DNA of 64,000 nucleotides from Pseudomonas fluorescens HK44 (lineage in GTDB: Bacteria > Pseudomonadota > Gammaproteobacteria > Pseudomonadales > Pseudomonadaceae), in assembly GCF_000217955.3 (NCBI RefSeq), contig NZ_AFOY02000010.1, forward strand, positions 186,001-250,000. Reading direction: 5' to 3'. Below are positions 38,062 through 48,695 of this stretch, piece after piece. A program made the position numbers and the translations under genes. The stretch's first letter is position 1. Each line of letters begins with the position of its first letter. The notes beneath the pieces were generated by a model that saw only the letters and a program-made list of their open reading frames with translations, was not told the origin of the DNA and did no database searches.

Positions 38062-38754
38062 TTATCCGCAGGCCTTCATGTCGACGGGGCCGACGAACTC
38101 ATTGCCGCGCCCCATCACGCACGCGACGCTCTGATTGCGTTGGCGCTCCCAGCGTTGTACCGGGTAAGTCCTGTTCCAGGCCTCGAAGAGCTGTCGATCC
38201 TGTCTGGACAGACGTAGCCCGTATTGCTTGCTCATGTAGAAATAAGTGCGAGCGATCATCCCGCGAATAGACGGGCGGGGCATGACCTTCCTGGCCTTGA
38301 AGTCGACCTGGGTCAGGCACGAACCGTATTGCCCGAATTGCACGGGGAGCCAGCCGAAGCTGAAATTGCTACGGTCCCCGTTCACCTCGCCGATGCTTGG
38401 CACCAGGTTGTGCAGGTCGGCCTCGGCGCGCTGATAGGTCGGGTCATGACGTGTGCAGTCCTGGCGACCACCCTGTTGCCAGCACTGGCGTTGGTGACCG
38501 ATTTGCCATGCCGCAACGATGTGCTCCCATTCGATACGTGCTGCGCGCTTGGCGTTTTTACGTGGCACGTAACCGCAGGCTTTGAGGTCGACCCGATTGC
38601 CCGTGTATTTGCAGCCACAATAGAACTCGGTGGACTGTGGGGCGTAGAGTGTCCAGGCGACCTTTTTCGCTTCGTTGAACGTGCGTGGCGCATCCGCCTG
38701 AGCACTGACGACAACGAAGAGCAACAACAGCAAAGCCAAACAGCGAACAATCAT
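38062..38754 (-). CDS. endA: Endonuclease I (periplasmic/secreted DNA endonuclease)
   Basis: 230 aa with a signal peptide (MIVRCLALLLLLFVVVSAQA) and the endonuclease I / HNH-like core. The catalytic region RIEWEHIVAAWQIG has His78, and DLHNLVPSIGEVNGDRSNFSF carries the Asn metal ligands. Several cysteine pairs (FYCGCKY, RQCWQQGGRQDC) suggest disulfides. EndA cleaves double-stranded DNA outside the cytoplasm. The gene starts 4 bases after the DUF1654 stop, so both share a promoter with a LexA box. Confidence 0.95.
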   Translation of the reverse strand: MIVRCLALLLLLFVVVSAQADAPRTFNEAKKVAWTLYAPQSTEFYCGCKYTGNRVDLKACGYVPRKNAKRAARIEWEHIVAAWQIGHQRQCWQQGGRQDCTRHDPTYQRAEADLHNLVPSIGEVNGDRSNFSFGWLPVQFGQYGSCLTQVDFKARKVMPRPSIRGMIARTYFYMSKQYGLRLSRQDRQLFEAWNRTYPVQRWERQRNQSVACVMGRGNEFVGPVDMKACG

Positions 38755-38758
38755 TGAC

Positions 38759-39010
38759 TCAGTCTTCCGTCGGCACAACCCAGAAAATCTGCACGCCGCC
38801 ATCGTCGCGATAAGCGAGGGTGACGTTGTCGTTCTCGGCGATTTCCTTGAGCAGGCGTTCCCATTCATCTACTGGCTCGTCGGGCAGACGGAAGATCAGG
38901 GCGGTCTTGGCTTTTTGGGCGGTCGGGGAGTTGATGATTTTTTGAACGCGCAAACCGAGTCGTTCGTAAGCGCCTGGAGGGTTGGTCGCTGCTGAAGAGG
39001 TCGTGGTCAC
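38759..39010 (-). CDS. DUF1654-family protein
   Basis: 83-aa soluble protein of a family seen mostly in Pseudomonas and its phages. The core AYERLGLRVQKIINSPTAQK...RLPDEPVDEWERLLKEI...GVQIFW is diagnostic. The GTG at 39010 is chosen because AAGGAG stands at ideal distance; a start further upstream (39061) would read through the LexA box. It is the first gene of a likely SOS-controlled operon with endA. Function is unknown. Confidence 0.85.
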   Translation of the reverse strand: MTTTSSAATNPPGAYERLGLRVQKIINSPTAQKAKTALIFRLPDEPVDEWERLLKEIAENDNVTLAYRDDGGVQIFWVVPTED

Positions 39011-39028
39011 AGGGTGCTCCTTATTAAG

Positions 39029-39044
39029 CTGTACGTGCATACAG
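39029..39044. promoter_or_regulatory. LexA (SOS) box upstream of DUF1654-endA
   Basis: CTGTACGTGCATACAG fits the CTGT-N8-ACAG LexA consensus exactly. It overlaps the likely -10 (TACTGT on the minus strand, 17 bases after TTGCGA). A second perfect palindrome, ACAGTATTTAACTGT (39041-39055), overlaps it. SOS control of the operon is therefore likely. Confidence 0.8.
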
Positions 39045-39170
39045 TATTTAACTGTAGGCAATTTCGCAACTGCTTAACATTCAAGAAAATCCTCTCACAG
39101 CGAGTTTTTCCGTTTGGTGTAAACCGGTTTGAGATTGTTCAGAAGAAATGGCGAGAGCGGCGGGGTGCAG

Positions 39171-39193
39171 ATCACTCGCCCGAGCGGGCGAGT
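39171..39193 (-). terminator. Hairpin downstream of the asparaginase gene
   Basis: CTCGCCC-GAGC-GGGCGAG is a perfect 7-base stem, 42 bases beyond the asparaginase stop on the minus strand. The T run is poor, so termination is not certain. Confidence 0.55.
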
Positions 39194-39234
39194 GGGGGGG
39201 AAGCGTCCGGCGGGATCAGGCCGGACGCAGTGAA

Positions 39235-40672
<1,438 letters not shown>

Positions 40673-41128
40673 ATGTCCATTTCAGTCGGTTTTCCAAACG
40701 CAGGCGGTATCACGATTGGCGGCAAATCCCTTGCTACGGTCAACGCATTGAGCGACGCGACGGCAGACGCCGCGATGCAACGGGTGGGTGGCAAGGAGGG
40801 TGCAAGCAAGCAAGTCAGGACAGGCCCGGTAGGGCAAAACCCGGGTGCGGAGACCGGCGCCGATGACGGTGGTAACGCCAGCGTTACGGTGAAGATGCTG
40901 CTCCAGCGCATGAAGGAACTGCAAGAACAGCTGCGCCAGCAGCAACAGCAATTGGCTGCGGCCCAAGCCGCGTCATATCCAACGCCAGAAGCCAAGACCA
41001 CCGCGGTCATGGCGATTCAGGGGCAGATCGCTGACACCAACGGTGCGCTAATGGAGGTGGCCGGCAGCCTGGTCAAGGAGCTGGCCAAGGGCTCCAGCAG
41101 CGGATCGATGCTCAACACGACGGCATAA
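40673..41128 (+). CDS. Hypothetical coiled-coil protein
   Basis: 151 aa, start supported by GCAGGAG. Gly/Ala-rich N-terminal third, then a Gln/Leu-rich coiled coil (KMLLQRMKELQEQLRQQQQQ) and a helical C-terminus ending SSSGSMLNTTA. No signal peptide or membrane segment is seen. I do not recognise a family. Its leader carries a terminator-like hairpin, so expression may be conditional. Confidence 0.75.
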   Translation: MSISVGFPNAGGITIGGKSLATVNALSDATADAAMQRVGGKEGASKQVRTGPVGQNPGAETGADDGGNASVTVKMLLQRMKELQEQLRQQQQQLAAAQAASYPTPEAKTTAVMAIQGQIADTNGALMEVAGSLVKELAKGSSSGSMLNTTA

Positions 41129-41180
41129 TCGCGATTGCCGTTTTTTGCCAGACAGACCACAAAACGGTTTTTTCTGACCG

Positions 41181-41209
41181 TTGACAAATGTCAGCAGGCT
41201 TCGCATAGT
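41181..41209 (+). promoter_or_regulatory. rbs operon promoter
   Basis: -35 TTGACA (41181-41186), a 17-base spacer and -10 CATAGT (41204-41209). The operator at 41218-41231 follows 8 bases later and would overlap the start site. Confidence 0.7.
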
Positions 41210-41217
41210 TCGGTCTA

Positions 41218-41231
41218 CGCAAACGTTTGCG
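41218..41231. promoter_or_regulatory. LacI-family (RbsR) operator of the rbs operon
   Basis: CGCAAACGTTTGCG is a perfect 14-base palindrome with the central CG typical of LacI-family operators. It sits just downstream of the promoter, and the operon encodes a LacI-family RbsR, so repression relieved by ribose is the likely mode. Confidence 0.85.
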
Positions 41232-41362
41232 CAGCCCTGTCGACGGCTTGGCTCCGTTGGCACGGCGATCCTTGTTCCCGCGTATCAGAGCGCTGGAGAA
41301 CGGATTAGAAACGTATGCAGTACAAGCGTTGCTCACAATAATCATAAGATCGGAGTGAACTC

Positions 41363-42316
41363 ATGAAGCTGCCATTCGCTGGACGTCTTCTCGCTGTCGC
41401 TATGCTGGCTGCCGCATCCGCCGCTTTGCCCCTCTCTTCGGCCTTCGCCGACACGGAAAAACCTAAAGTCGCACTGGTCATGAAATCCCTGGCCAACGAA
41501 TTCTTCCTGACCATGGAGGATGGCGCCAAGGCCTATCAGAAAGACCACGCCGCCGATTTCGACCTGATCTCCAATGGCATCAAGGATGAAACGGACACGG
41601 CTGGCCAGACGCGCATCGTCGAGCAAATGATTCTGGCCAAAGTCAATGCGTTGGTCATTGCGCCAGCCGACTCCAAAGCGATGGTTCCGGTGATCAAGAA
41701 GGCCATCGATGCCGGTATCACTGTGATTAACATCGACAACCAACTGGACCCGGCCGTCGTCAAAAGCAAGAACATGACCGTACCGTTCGTAGGCCCGGAT
41801 AACCGCAAAGGCGCGCGTCTGGTGGGCGAATACCTGGCCAGGCAACTGAAGGCCGGTGACGAAGTCGGCATCATCGAAGGGGTTTCCACCACCACCAACG
41901 CCCAGGCTCGCACCGCTGGCTTCAAGGACGCAATGGAAGCGGCGCAGATCAAGGTCGTCTCGTTGCAGTCTGGTGACTGGGAAATCGATAAAGGCAACAA
42001 GGTTGCCGCCTCGATACTCAGCGAGTACCCGCAAACCAAGGCCCTGCTGGCGGGTAACGACAGCATGGCGGTCGGTGCTGTTTCGGCGGTGCGCGCAGCA
42101 GGCAAGGCGGGCAAGGTGCAAGTGGTGGGTTACGACAATATCAATGCCATCAAGCCGATGCTCAAGGACGGCCGCGTCCTGGCTACTGCTGACCAGTTTG
42201 CAGCCAAACAGGCGGTGTTCGGCATCGAGACTGCCCTGAAAATGCTCAAGGGCGAAAAGGTCGACAGTGGCACCAACGGCGTCATCGAAACTCCGGTTGA
42301 GCTGGTTACCCAGTAA
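41363..42316 (+). CDS. rbsB: Ribose ABC transporter, periplasmic binding protein
   Basis: 317-aa type I sugar-binding protein. It has a signal peptide (cleavage near residue 29, SSAFADTEKP). The core KVALVMKSLANEFFLTMEDG and DSMAVGAVSAVRAAGKAGKVQVVGYDNINAI match RbsB. It delivers ribose to RbsAC. It is the first gene of the rbs operon, directly downstream of the promoter/operator. Confidence 0.96.
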   Translation: MKLPFAGRLLAVAMLAAASAALPLSSAFADTEKPKVALVMKSLANEFFLTMEDGAKAYQKDHAADFDLISNGIKDETDTAGQTRIVEQMILAKVNALVIAPADSKAMVPVIKKAIDAGITVINIDNQLDPAVVKSKNMTVPFVGPDNRKGARLVGEYLARQLKAGDEVGIIEGVSTTTNAQARTAGFKDAMEAAQIKVVSLQSGDWEIDKGNKVAASILSEYPQTKALLAGNDSMAVGAVSAVRAAGKAGKVQVVGYDNINAIKPMLKDGRVLATADQFAAKQAVFGIETALKMLKGEKVDSGTNGVIETPVELVTQ

Positions 42317-42373
42317 TCATTCTGGCGACACAATGGTGCTCGCTCGCAAGGGCGAGCGCATGGAGAGTTTCTT

Positions 42374-43927
42374 ATGTCAGTTTGTGCCCCGAACGCGGTC
42401 CTTTCGGTCAGCGGTATCGGCAAGACGTATGCGCAACCGGTATTGACCGGCATTGACCTGACGCTGATGCGTGGTGAAGTGCTGGCGTTGACCGGCGAGA
42501 ACGGTGCTGGTAAAAGCACGCTCTCGAAAATCATTGGCGGGCTGGTCACTCCGACCACCGGCCAAATGCAATTCCAGGGGCGCGATTACCGTCCTGGCAG
42601 CCGGACCCAGGCGGAAGAACTGGGCATTCGCATGGTCATGCAGGAGCTCAATCTGCTGCCAACCTTGTCTGTCGCGGAAAACCTGTTTCTCAATAACCTG
42701 CCCAACAAGGGTGGATGGATCAGTCGCAAGCAACTGCGCAAAGCGGCAATCGCCGCGATGGATCAGGTCGGGCTCGATGCGATCGATCCGGACACGCTGG
42801 TCGGTGAGCTGGGGATCGGTCATCAGCAAATGGTCGAGATTGCGCGCAACCTGATCGGTGACTGCCATGTGCTGATTCTCGATGAGCCGACCGCGATGTT
42901 GACTGCCCGCGAAGTCGAGATGCTCTTTGAGCAAATCACCCGCCTGCAAGCCCGTGGCGTGTCGATCATTTACATTTCCCACCGTCTGGAGGAGCTGGCG
43001 CAGGTTGCTCAGCGCATTGCGGTGTTGCGTGATGGCAATCTGGTCTGCGTCGAGCCGATGGCCAATTACAATAGCGTGCAACTGGTCAATCTGATGGTCG
43101 GTCGCCAATTGGGCGAGCACATCGATCTGGGCCCACGACACATCGGCGCGCCGGCCCTGACCGTTAAAGGGCTGAGCCGTTCGGACAAGGTTCGCGATGT
43201 GTCTTTCGAGGTGCGCAGCGGCGAAATTTTCGGGATTTCCGGTTTGATCGGGGCAGGGCGCACGGAACTGCTGCGGCTGATCTTCGGTGCCGATGCGGCA
43301 GACAGTGGCACGGTTGCGCTGGGTTCGCCGGCGAAAGTGGTGAGCATTCGTTCGCCCGCTGATGCGGTCGGGCACGGCATTGCCCTGATCACTGAAGATC
43401 GCAAAGGCGAGGGGCTGCTGCTGACTCAGTCAATCAGCGCCAACATCGCCCTGGGCAATATGCCGGTGATCTCCAGTGGCGGCATCGTCAATCCCGGTGA
43501 CGAGATGGCGCTGGCGCGGCGTCAGATCGACGCCATGCGTATTCGCAGTTCCAGTCCTGCGCAGCTGGTTAGCGAGCTGTCGGGTGGCAATCAACAGAAG
43601 GTGGTGATCGGCCGCTGGCTTGAACGTGAGTGTTCGGTGCTGTTGTTCGATGAGCCGACTCGCGGCATCGATGTCGGTGCCAAGTTCGATATTTATGCGT
43701 TGCTCGGCGAGCTGACGCGCCAGAGTAAGGCGCTGGTGGTGGTGTCCAGCGATCTGCGCGAACTGATGTTGATCTGCGACCGTATTGGCGTGTTGTCGGC
43801 CGGACGTTTGATCGACACCTTCGAACGCGGAAGCTGGACTCAGGATGATTTGCTTGCCGCCGCTTTTGCCGGCTACCAAAAACGTGATGCGTTGCTCCAT
43901 GAAGCGGCGCCTAGGGATCTCCCATGA
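42374..43927 (+). CDS. rbsA: Ribose ABC transporter, ATP-binding protein
   Basis: 517 aa with two fused ATPase halves. The first has an intact Walker A (GENGAGKST, near residue 43) and Walker B (VLILDEPTAML). In the second half the P-loop position reads GLIGAGRTELLRLIFG, the degenerate form normal for RbsA, while the signature LSGGNQQKV and LLFDEPTRGIDVG are present. It energises ribose import. Its stop overlaps the rbsC start (ATGA). Confidence 0.97.
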   Translation: MSVCAPNAVLSVSGIGKTYAQPVLTGIDLTLMRGEVLALTGENGAGKSTLSKIIGGLVTPTTGQMQFQGRDYRPGSRTQAEELGIRMVMQELNLLPTLSVAENLFLNNLPNKGGWISRKQLRKAAIAAMDQVGLDAIDPDTLVGELGIGHQQMVEIARNLIGDCHVLILDEPTAMLTAREVEMLFEQITRLQARGVSIIYISHRLEELAQVAQRIAVLRDGNLVCVEPMANYNSVQLVNLMVGRQLGEHIDLGPRHIGAPALTVKGLSRSDKVRDVSFEVRSGEIFGISGLIGAGRTELLRLIFGADAADSGTVALGSPAKVVSIRSPADAVGHGIALITEDRKGEGLLLTQSISANIALGNMPVISSGGIVNPGDEMALARRQIDAMRIRSSSPAQLVSELSGGNQQKVVIGRWLERECSVLLFDEPTRGIDVGAKFDIYALLGELTRQSKALVVVSSDLRELMLICDRIGVLSAGRLIDTFERGSWTQDDLLAAAFAGYQKRDALLHEAAPRDLP

Positions 43928-44922
43928 AAACTGCAATGTCTGCTGGCAAACCCGCAGTGTCTGCTGGCAAGCGTAGTGGCAATTTTTACGGCCTCGGTAC
44001 CTACCTGGGCCTGGCCGGTGCCTTGCTGGCGATGATTGCGCTGTTCTCGGTCTTGAGCAGCCATTTCCTTTCTTATGACACCTTCAGCACACTGGCCAAT
44101 CAGATTCCGGACCTGATGGTGCTCGCAGTCGGCATGACGTTCGTGTTGATCATCGGCGGCATCGACCTCTCGGTGGGTTCGGTATTGGCGTTGGCGGGCT
44201 CGACTGTCAGCGTGGCAATCCTCGGCTGGGGCTGGAGTGTCTTGCCGGCAGCGCTGCTGGGCATGGCCGCTGCAGCAGTGGCCGGGACCATCACCGGTTC
44301 GATCACCGTGGCCTGGCGCATTCCGTCGTTCATTGTTTCGCTCGGTGTGCTGGAGATGGCTCGCGGGGTTGCCTATCAGATGACCGGCTCGCGCACGGCC
44401 TACATCGGTGATGCCTTTGCCTGGCTGTCCAATCCGATTGCCTTGGGTATTTCACCGTCATTCATTATCGCGTTGCTGGTTATCTTCATCGCCCAGGCGG
44501 TGTTGACCCGTACCGTGTTTGGTCGCTACCTGATCGGTATCGGCACCAACGAGGAAGCTGTGCGTCTGGCGGGTATCAACCCAAAGCCCTACAAGATTCT
44601 GGTGTTCAGCCTGATGGGGTTGCTGGCGGGTATTGCCGCACTGTTCCAGGTATCGCGCCTGGAAGCGGCGGACCCGAATGCCGGTTCCGGCCTGGAGCTG
44701 CAAGTCATTGCTGCCGTGGTGATCGGTGGCACGAGCCTGATGGGCGGCCGTGGTTCGGTGATCAGCACCTTCTTCGGCGTCCTGATCATTTCTGTACTGG
44801 CTGCCGGGTTGGCGCAAATCGGCGCGACCGAACCAACCAAACGTATCATCACCGGCGCGGTGATCGTGGTCGCGGTGGTGCTGGACACCTACCGCAGCCA
44901 ACGTGCAAGTCGACGGAGCTGA
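43924..44922 (+). CDS. rbsC: Ribose ABC transporter, permease
   Basis: 332-aa inner-membrane permease with about ten membrane segments. The family motif GGIDLSVGSVLALAG follows the third helix, and GIGTNEEAVRLAGI is the cytoplasmic EAA-like loop contacting RbsA. Start overlaps rbsA; rbsR follows three bases after the stop. Confidence 0.97.
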   Translation: MKTAMSAGKPAVSAGKRSGNFYGLGTYLGLAGALLAMIALFSVLSSHFLSYDTFSTLANQIPDLMVLAVGMTFVLIIGGIDLSVGSVLALAGSTVSVAILGWGWSVLPAALLGMAAAAVAGTITGSITVAWRIPSFIVSLGVLEMARGVAYQMTGSRTAYIGDAFAWLSNPIALGISPSFIIALLVIFIAQAVLTRTVFGRYLIGIGTNEEAVRLAGINPKPYKILVFSLMGLLAGIAALFQVSRLEAADPNAGSGLELQVIAAVVIGGTSLMGGRGSVISTFFGVLIISVLAAGLAQIGATEPTKRIITGAVIVVAVVLDTYRSQRASRRS

Positions 44923-44925
44923 ATC

Positions 44926-45945
44926 ATGGCAACGATCAAGGATGTAGCAGCGCTCGCGGGGATTTCCTACACAACGGTTTCCCACGTGGTAAACAAGACC
45001 CGGCCAGTCAGTGAAGAGGCTCGGCTCAAGGTCGAGGCCGCGATCAAAAGCCTGGACTACGTGCCCAGTGCCGTGGCGCGCTCGCTCAAAGCAAAAACCA
45101 CCGCGACCATCGGTCTGCTGGTGCCCAACAGCCTCAACCCGTACTTCGCGGAGTTGGCCCGTGGTATCGAGGATTACTGCGAGCGTAATGGCTATTGCGT
45201 GATCCTCTGCAACTCCGACGATAACCCGGACAAGCAGCGCAGTTACCTGCGCGTGCTACTGGAAAAGCGCATCGACGGGCTGATTGTCGCGTCCGCCGGC
45301 GGCGATAGCGGGTTGGCGCAAGGGCTGGCGGGCGTGCGTACACCGATGGTGATCGTCGACCGTGGGTTGGAGGGGCTCGATGCGGACATGGTGCGCATCG
45401 ATCATGAATACGGTGCTTATCTTGCGACCCGGCATCTGCTCGAACTGGGCCATCGCGACATCGCCACTATCGGCGGTCCGGCACATACCAGCGTGGCGCA
45501 GATGCGTCTGGCAGGTTACTGCCGGGCCTTGCAAGAGGCAGGCGTCGAAGTGCCGAGAGAGTGGATGCTTGAAAGTGATTTCACCAGCATCGGCGGTTAC
45601 AACGCGGCGACAATATTGCTGGAAAAGAACCCGCCCAGTGCAATTTTTGCCGGCAACGACATGATCGGTATTGGCGTACTGCGGGCCGCCGCCGAGCGCA
45701 ATGTCCGGGTGCCCAGCGAGCTATCGGTCATCGGTTTCGACGATATTCAGATGAGCCGTTATGTCTATCCGGCGCTGACCACCGTCGGCCAGTCGATCCT
45801 GCAGCTTGGCGAAATGGCTGCGGAGGTACTGTTGCGACGGATCGCGACACCTGAACTGGCGACCGGTCAGCAGATCGTGACGCCCAGCATTGTCATGCGA
45901 GAGTCGACCGCGCCGCTGGCCGGCGTATTCGACCAATACCGCTGA
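44926..45945 (+). CDS. rbsR: LacI-family ribose operon repressor
   Basis: 339 aa. N-terminal LacI HTH (MATIKDVAALAGISYTTVSH with hinge helix VARSLK) and a periplasmic-binding-like core (TIGLLVPNSLNPYFAELARG). It probably binds the 14-base palindrome at 41218-41231 and releases it when ribose is present. Being inside the operon, it would be autoregulated. Confidence 0.94.
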   Translation: MATIKDVAALAGISYTTVSHVVNKTRPVSEEARLKVEAAIKSLDYVPSAVARSLKAKTTATIGLLVPNSLNPYFAELARGIEDYCERNGYCVILCNSDDNPDKQRSYLRVLLEKRIDGLIVASAGGDSGLAQGLAGVRTPMVIVDRGLEGLDADMVRIDHEYGAYLATRHLLELGHRDIATIGGPAHTSVAQMRLAGYCRALQEAGVEVPREWMLESDFTSIGGYNAATILLEKNPPSAIFAGNDMIGIGVLRAAAERNVRVPSELSVIGFDDIQMSRYVYPALTTVGQSILQLGEMAAEVLLRRIATPELATGQQIVTPSIVMRESTAPLAGVFDQYR

Positions 45946-45968
45946 AGCGAATTGATGAGTAGGGATGT

Positions 45969-46886
45969 ATGCCAGCAAAAGTAGTGGTTGTAGGCAGTCT
46001 GAACATGGACCTGGTAACCCGCGCCCAGCGGTTGCCGCATGCCGGAGAAACGCTGCATGGCGAGTCGTTTGCCACCGTGTCGGGTGGCAAGGGCGCTAAT
46101 CAGGCGGTCGCGTCTGCCCGGCTGGGTGCGCAGGTGTCGATGATCGGCTGCGTGGGTGACGATGCTTATGGCGAGCAGTTGCGCGCTGCGCTGCTGGCAG
46201 AACAGATCGATTGTCAGGCGCTGACATCGGTCGAAGGTTCCAGCGGCGTGGCGCTGATCGTGGTCGATGACAACAGCCAGAATGCGATTGTCATCGTTGC
46301 GGGTGCCAACGGTCAGCTGACACCTGGCTTGGTTGCGGGGTTCGATGCGGTGCTTGCGGCGGCCGACGTGATCATCTGTCAGCTGGAAGTGCCGATGCAC
46401 ACGGTTGGTTATGTTCTCAAGCGTGGACGTGAGCTGGGCAAGACGGTGATCCTGAATCCGGCGCCGGCAACGAGCCCATTGCCGGCCGACTGGTATTCGT
46501 CAATCGATTATCTGATCCCCAATGAAAGCGAAGCTTCGGCCCTCAGCGGTTTGCCGGTGGACTCTCTGAAGAGCGCCGAGATGGCCGCGAGCCGATTGAT
46601 CGCCGCCGGTGCCGGTAAGGTCATCATCACATTGGGCCCTCAGGGTTCATTGTTCGCCGACGGACAGAGTGTTGTGCATTTTCCGGCGCCCAAGGTCAAG
46701 GCCGTCGACACCACCGCGGCTGGCGACACCTTTGTCGGCGGTTTTGCCACGGCCTTGGCCGCTGGCAAAAGCGAAGTCGAGGCCATTCGTTTTGGTCAGG
46801 TCGCCGCCGCTTTATCGGTGACGCGGGCCGGTGCGCAACCCTCGATTCCTTCCTTGTCAGACGTACAGGCCTTCAAGGCATCATGA
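45969..46886 (+). CDS. rbsK: Ribokinase
   Basis: Phosphorylates ribose to ribose 5-phosphate. 305 aa of the PfkB family: [37 protein letters not shown], and the signature [17 protein letters not shown] with catalytic Asp253. The stop overlaps the rbsD start (ATGA). Confidence 0.97.
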   Translation: MPAKVVVVGSLNMDLVTRAQRLPHAGETLHGESFATVSGGKGANQAVASARLGAQVSMIGCVGDDAYGEQLRAALLAEQIDCQALTSVEGSSGVALIVVDDNSQNAIVIVAGANGQLTPGLVAGFDAVLAAADVIICQLEVPMHTVGYVLKRGRELGKTVILNPAPATSPLPADWYSSIDYLIPNESEASALSGLPVDSLKSAEMAASRLIAAGAGKVIITLGPQGSLFADGQSVVHFPAPKVKAVDTTAAGDTFVGGFATALAAGKSEVEAIRFGQVAAALSVTRAGAQPSIPSLSDVQAFKAS

Positions 46887-47287
46887 AAAAAACACCTTTG
46901 CTCAATATCGCATTGTCGCGGCTGATTGCCTCTCTGGGTCATGGCGACATGCTGGTGATTGGCGATGCCGGTCTGCCGGTGCCGCCCGGCGTTGAGTTGA
47001 TCGACCTGGCGTTGACCCAGGGCATACCAGACTTTGTCAGCACCTTGCGCGTCGTGCTCAGTGAGATGCAGGTGGAAAGCCATGTGCTGGCCGAAGAAAT
47101 CCTGCTCAAGCAGCCGCCGGCGCTGCAGGCGATCGAGGAGTTGACGGCCAATGACGCGATGGGCCAGCGGCGGTTGCTGAATCATGAAGAATTTAAAGTT
47201 CTTAGCCGACAAGCGCGGGCGATTGTTCGTACGGGCGAATGTCAGCCGTACTGCAATGTCGTGCTGGTTGCAGGGGTGACATTTTAA
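46883..47287 (+). CDS. rbsD: D-ribose pyranase
   Basis: 134-aa mutarotase converting beta-pyranose to furanose ribose, the form used by ribokinase. His20 and Asp22 in [16 protein letters not shown] are the conserved catalytic residues. The C-terminus [19 protein letters not shown] is typical. It follows rbsK with a 4-base overlap. Confidence 0.96.
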   Translation: MKKTPLLNIALSRLIASLGHGDMLVIGDAGLPVPPGVELIDLALTQGIPDFVSTLRVVLSEMQVESHVLAEEILLKQPPALQAIEELTANDAMGQRRLLNHEEFKVLSRQARAIVRTGECQPYCNVVLVAGVTF

Positions 47288-47332
47288 TCCGTCATATCCC
47301 GATTCGATTTATCCACGCACAAGGAGTGTGCT

Positions 47333-48361
47333 ATGCATCGCTATGCTCAACGACTGCATCACCTGATCCGGAGTCTGCTGCTTTTGTCCTTGCTCACCGC
47401 TACAGGCGCCCATTCGGCGGAAAAGATTGATCTGATCATCGACACCGATCCAGGTGCCGACGACGTGGTGGCGCTGCTGTTTGCCCTGGCGTCGCCCGAA
47501 GAACTGAACATTCGCGCACTGACCACCGTTGCCGGTAATGTGCGTCTGGACAAAACTTCGCGTAATGCGCGGCTGGCCCGTGAGTGGGCAGGGCGTGAAG
47601 AGGTGCCGGTTTATGCGGGTGCACCGAAACCGCTGATGCGCACACCCATCTATGCCGAGAACATTCATGGCAAGGAAGGCCTGTCGGGTGTCACGGTGCA
47701 CGAGCCGAAGAAAGGCCTGGCCAAAGGCGATGCGGTCAATTACCTGATCGATACGTTGCGCGCGGCCAAACCTCACAGCATCACCATTGCGATGCTCGGG
47801 CCGCAGACCAACCTGGCGCTGGCGTTGATTCAGGATCCGGAAATCACCCAAGGCATCAAGGAGGTGGTTGTCATGGGCGGCGCGCATTTCAACGGCGGCA
47901 ACATTACCCCGGTGGCCGAGTTCAATCTGTTCGCTGACCCGCAGGCAGCTGAAGTGGTCCTCAAGAGTGGCGTCAAGCTGACCTATCTGCCGCTGGACGT
48001 CACCCACAAGATTCTGACCAGTGACGCTCGCCTGAAGCAGATTGCCGCGCTGAACAACAACGCCAGCAAGCTGGTGGGCGATATTCTCAACGAATACGTC
48101 AAAGGCGACATGGAGCACTACGGTATTCCTGGTGGCCCGGTGCATGACGCCACGGTGATTGCGTACCTGCTCAAGCCTGAACTGTTTACCGGTCGTGCGG
48201 TGAATGTGGTGGTCGACAGTCGTGAAGGGCCTACGTTTGGCCAGACCATCGTTGACTGGTACGACGGCCTGAAAGCCCCGAAGAACGCATTCTGGGTTGC
48301 GAACGGCGATGCTCAGGGCTTCTTTGATTTGCTGACGGCACGTCTCGCCCGTCTCAAGTAA
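47333..48361 (+). CDS. Exported inosine/uridine-preferring nucleoside hydrolase
   Basis: Cleaves nucleosides to base and ribose. 342 aa with a signal peptide (RSLLLLSLLTATGAHSA) followed by the family motif DTDPGADD (37-44), whose aspartates bind calcium. VMGGAHFNGGNITPVAEFN and DATVIAYLLKPELF are later landmarks. An AAGGAG site precedes the ATG, 45 bases after rbsD. Being exported and at the end of the rbs operon, it would free ribose in the periplasm for RbsB. A terminator follows. Confidence 0.93.
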   Translation: MHRYAQRLHHLIRSLLLLSLLTATGAHSAEKIDLIIDTDPGADDVVALLFALASPEELNIRALTTVAGNVRLDKTSRNARLAREWAGREEVPVYAGAPKPLMRTPIYAENIHGKEGLSGVTVHEPKKGLAKGDAVNYLIDTLRAAKPHSITIAMLGPQTNLALALIQDPEITQGIKEVVVMGGAHFNGGNITPVAEFNLFADPQAAEVVLKSGVKLTYLPLDVTHKILTSDARLKQIAALNNNASKLVGDILNEYVKGDMEHYGIPGGPVHDATVIAYLLKPELFTGRAVNVVVDSREGPTFGQTIVDWYDGLKAPKNAFWVANGDAQGFFDLLTARLARLK

Positions 48362-48365
48362 GTCA

Positions 48366-48396
48366 TGCCCCGCAGGTACCAGTCTGCGGGGTTTTA
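48366..48396 (+). terminator. Terminator of the rbs operon
   Basis: GCCCCGCA-GGTACCAGTC-TGCGGGGTTTT; perfect 7-base GC stem with T run, 6 bases after the nucleoside hydrolase stop. Confidence 0.88.
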
Positions 48397-48402
48397 CTTC
48401 CT

Positions 48403-48606
48403 TTACGTATGGGCGGCGCCCATGCCGTCGATGGGGTACTTCTCGAATACCTGTTCGATGAACTGTTGAGCGGCTTTCGTGCCCAGGTCCTTGACCAGCA
48501 GGTCTATGCCAATGATTGCCAGTTCTTCCGGGGTGCTGGGGCTGTAAGAGCTATGGCCTTGGGGCCAGCTGACTTTGATGTCGGCGTCGATGGTCACGGT
48601 GGTCAT
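48403..48606 (-). CDS. Small hypothetical protein (67 aa)
   Basis: MTTVTIDADIKVSWPQGHSS and onward, ending YPIDGMGAAHT. Soluble and acidic. Only a weak ribosome site (GAGACA). It runs opposite to its neighbours, between the rbs terminator and a 114-aa gene. No domain is recognised. Confidence 0.55.
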   Translation of the reverse strand: MTTVTIDADIKVSWPQGHSSYSPSTPEELAIIGIDLLVKDLGTKAAQQFIEQVFEKYPIDGMGAAHT

Positions 48607-48695
48607 GAGTGTCTCGCGAGGTCGGGAAGTTCGTCTGTTGAGTTAACCACCTTGTGCAGCTTTTGGCACTCCGACTTAGGCATGAACGGAGGGCT

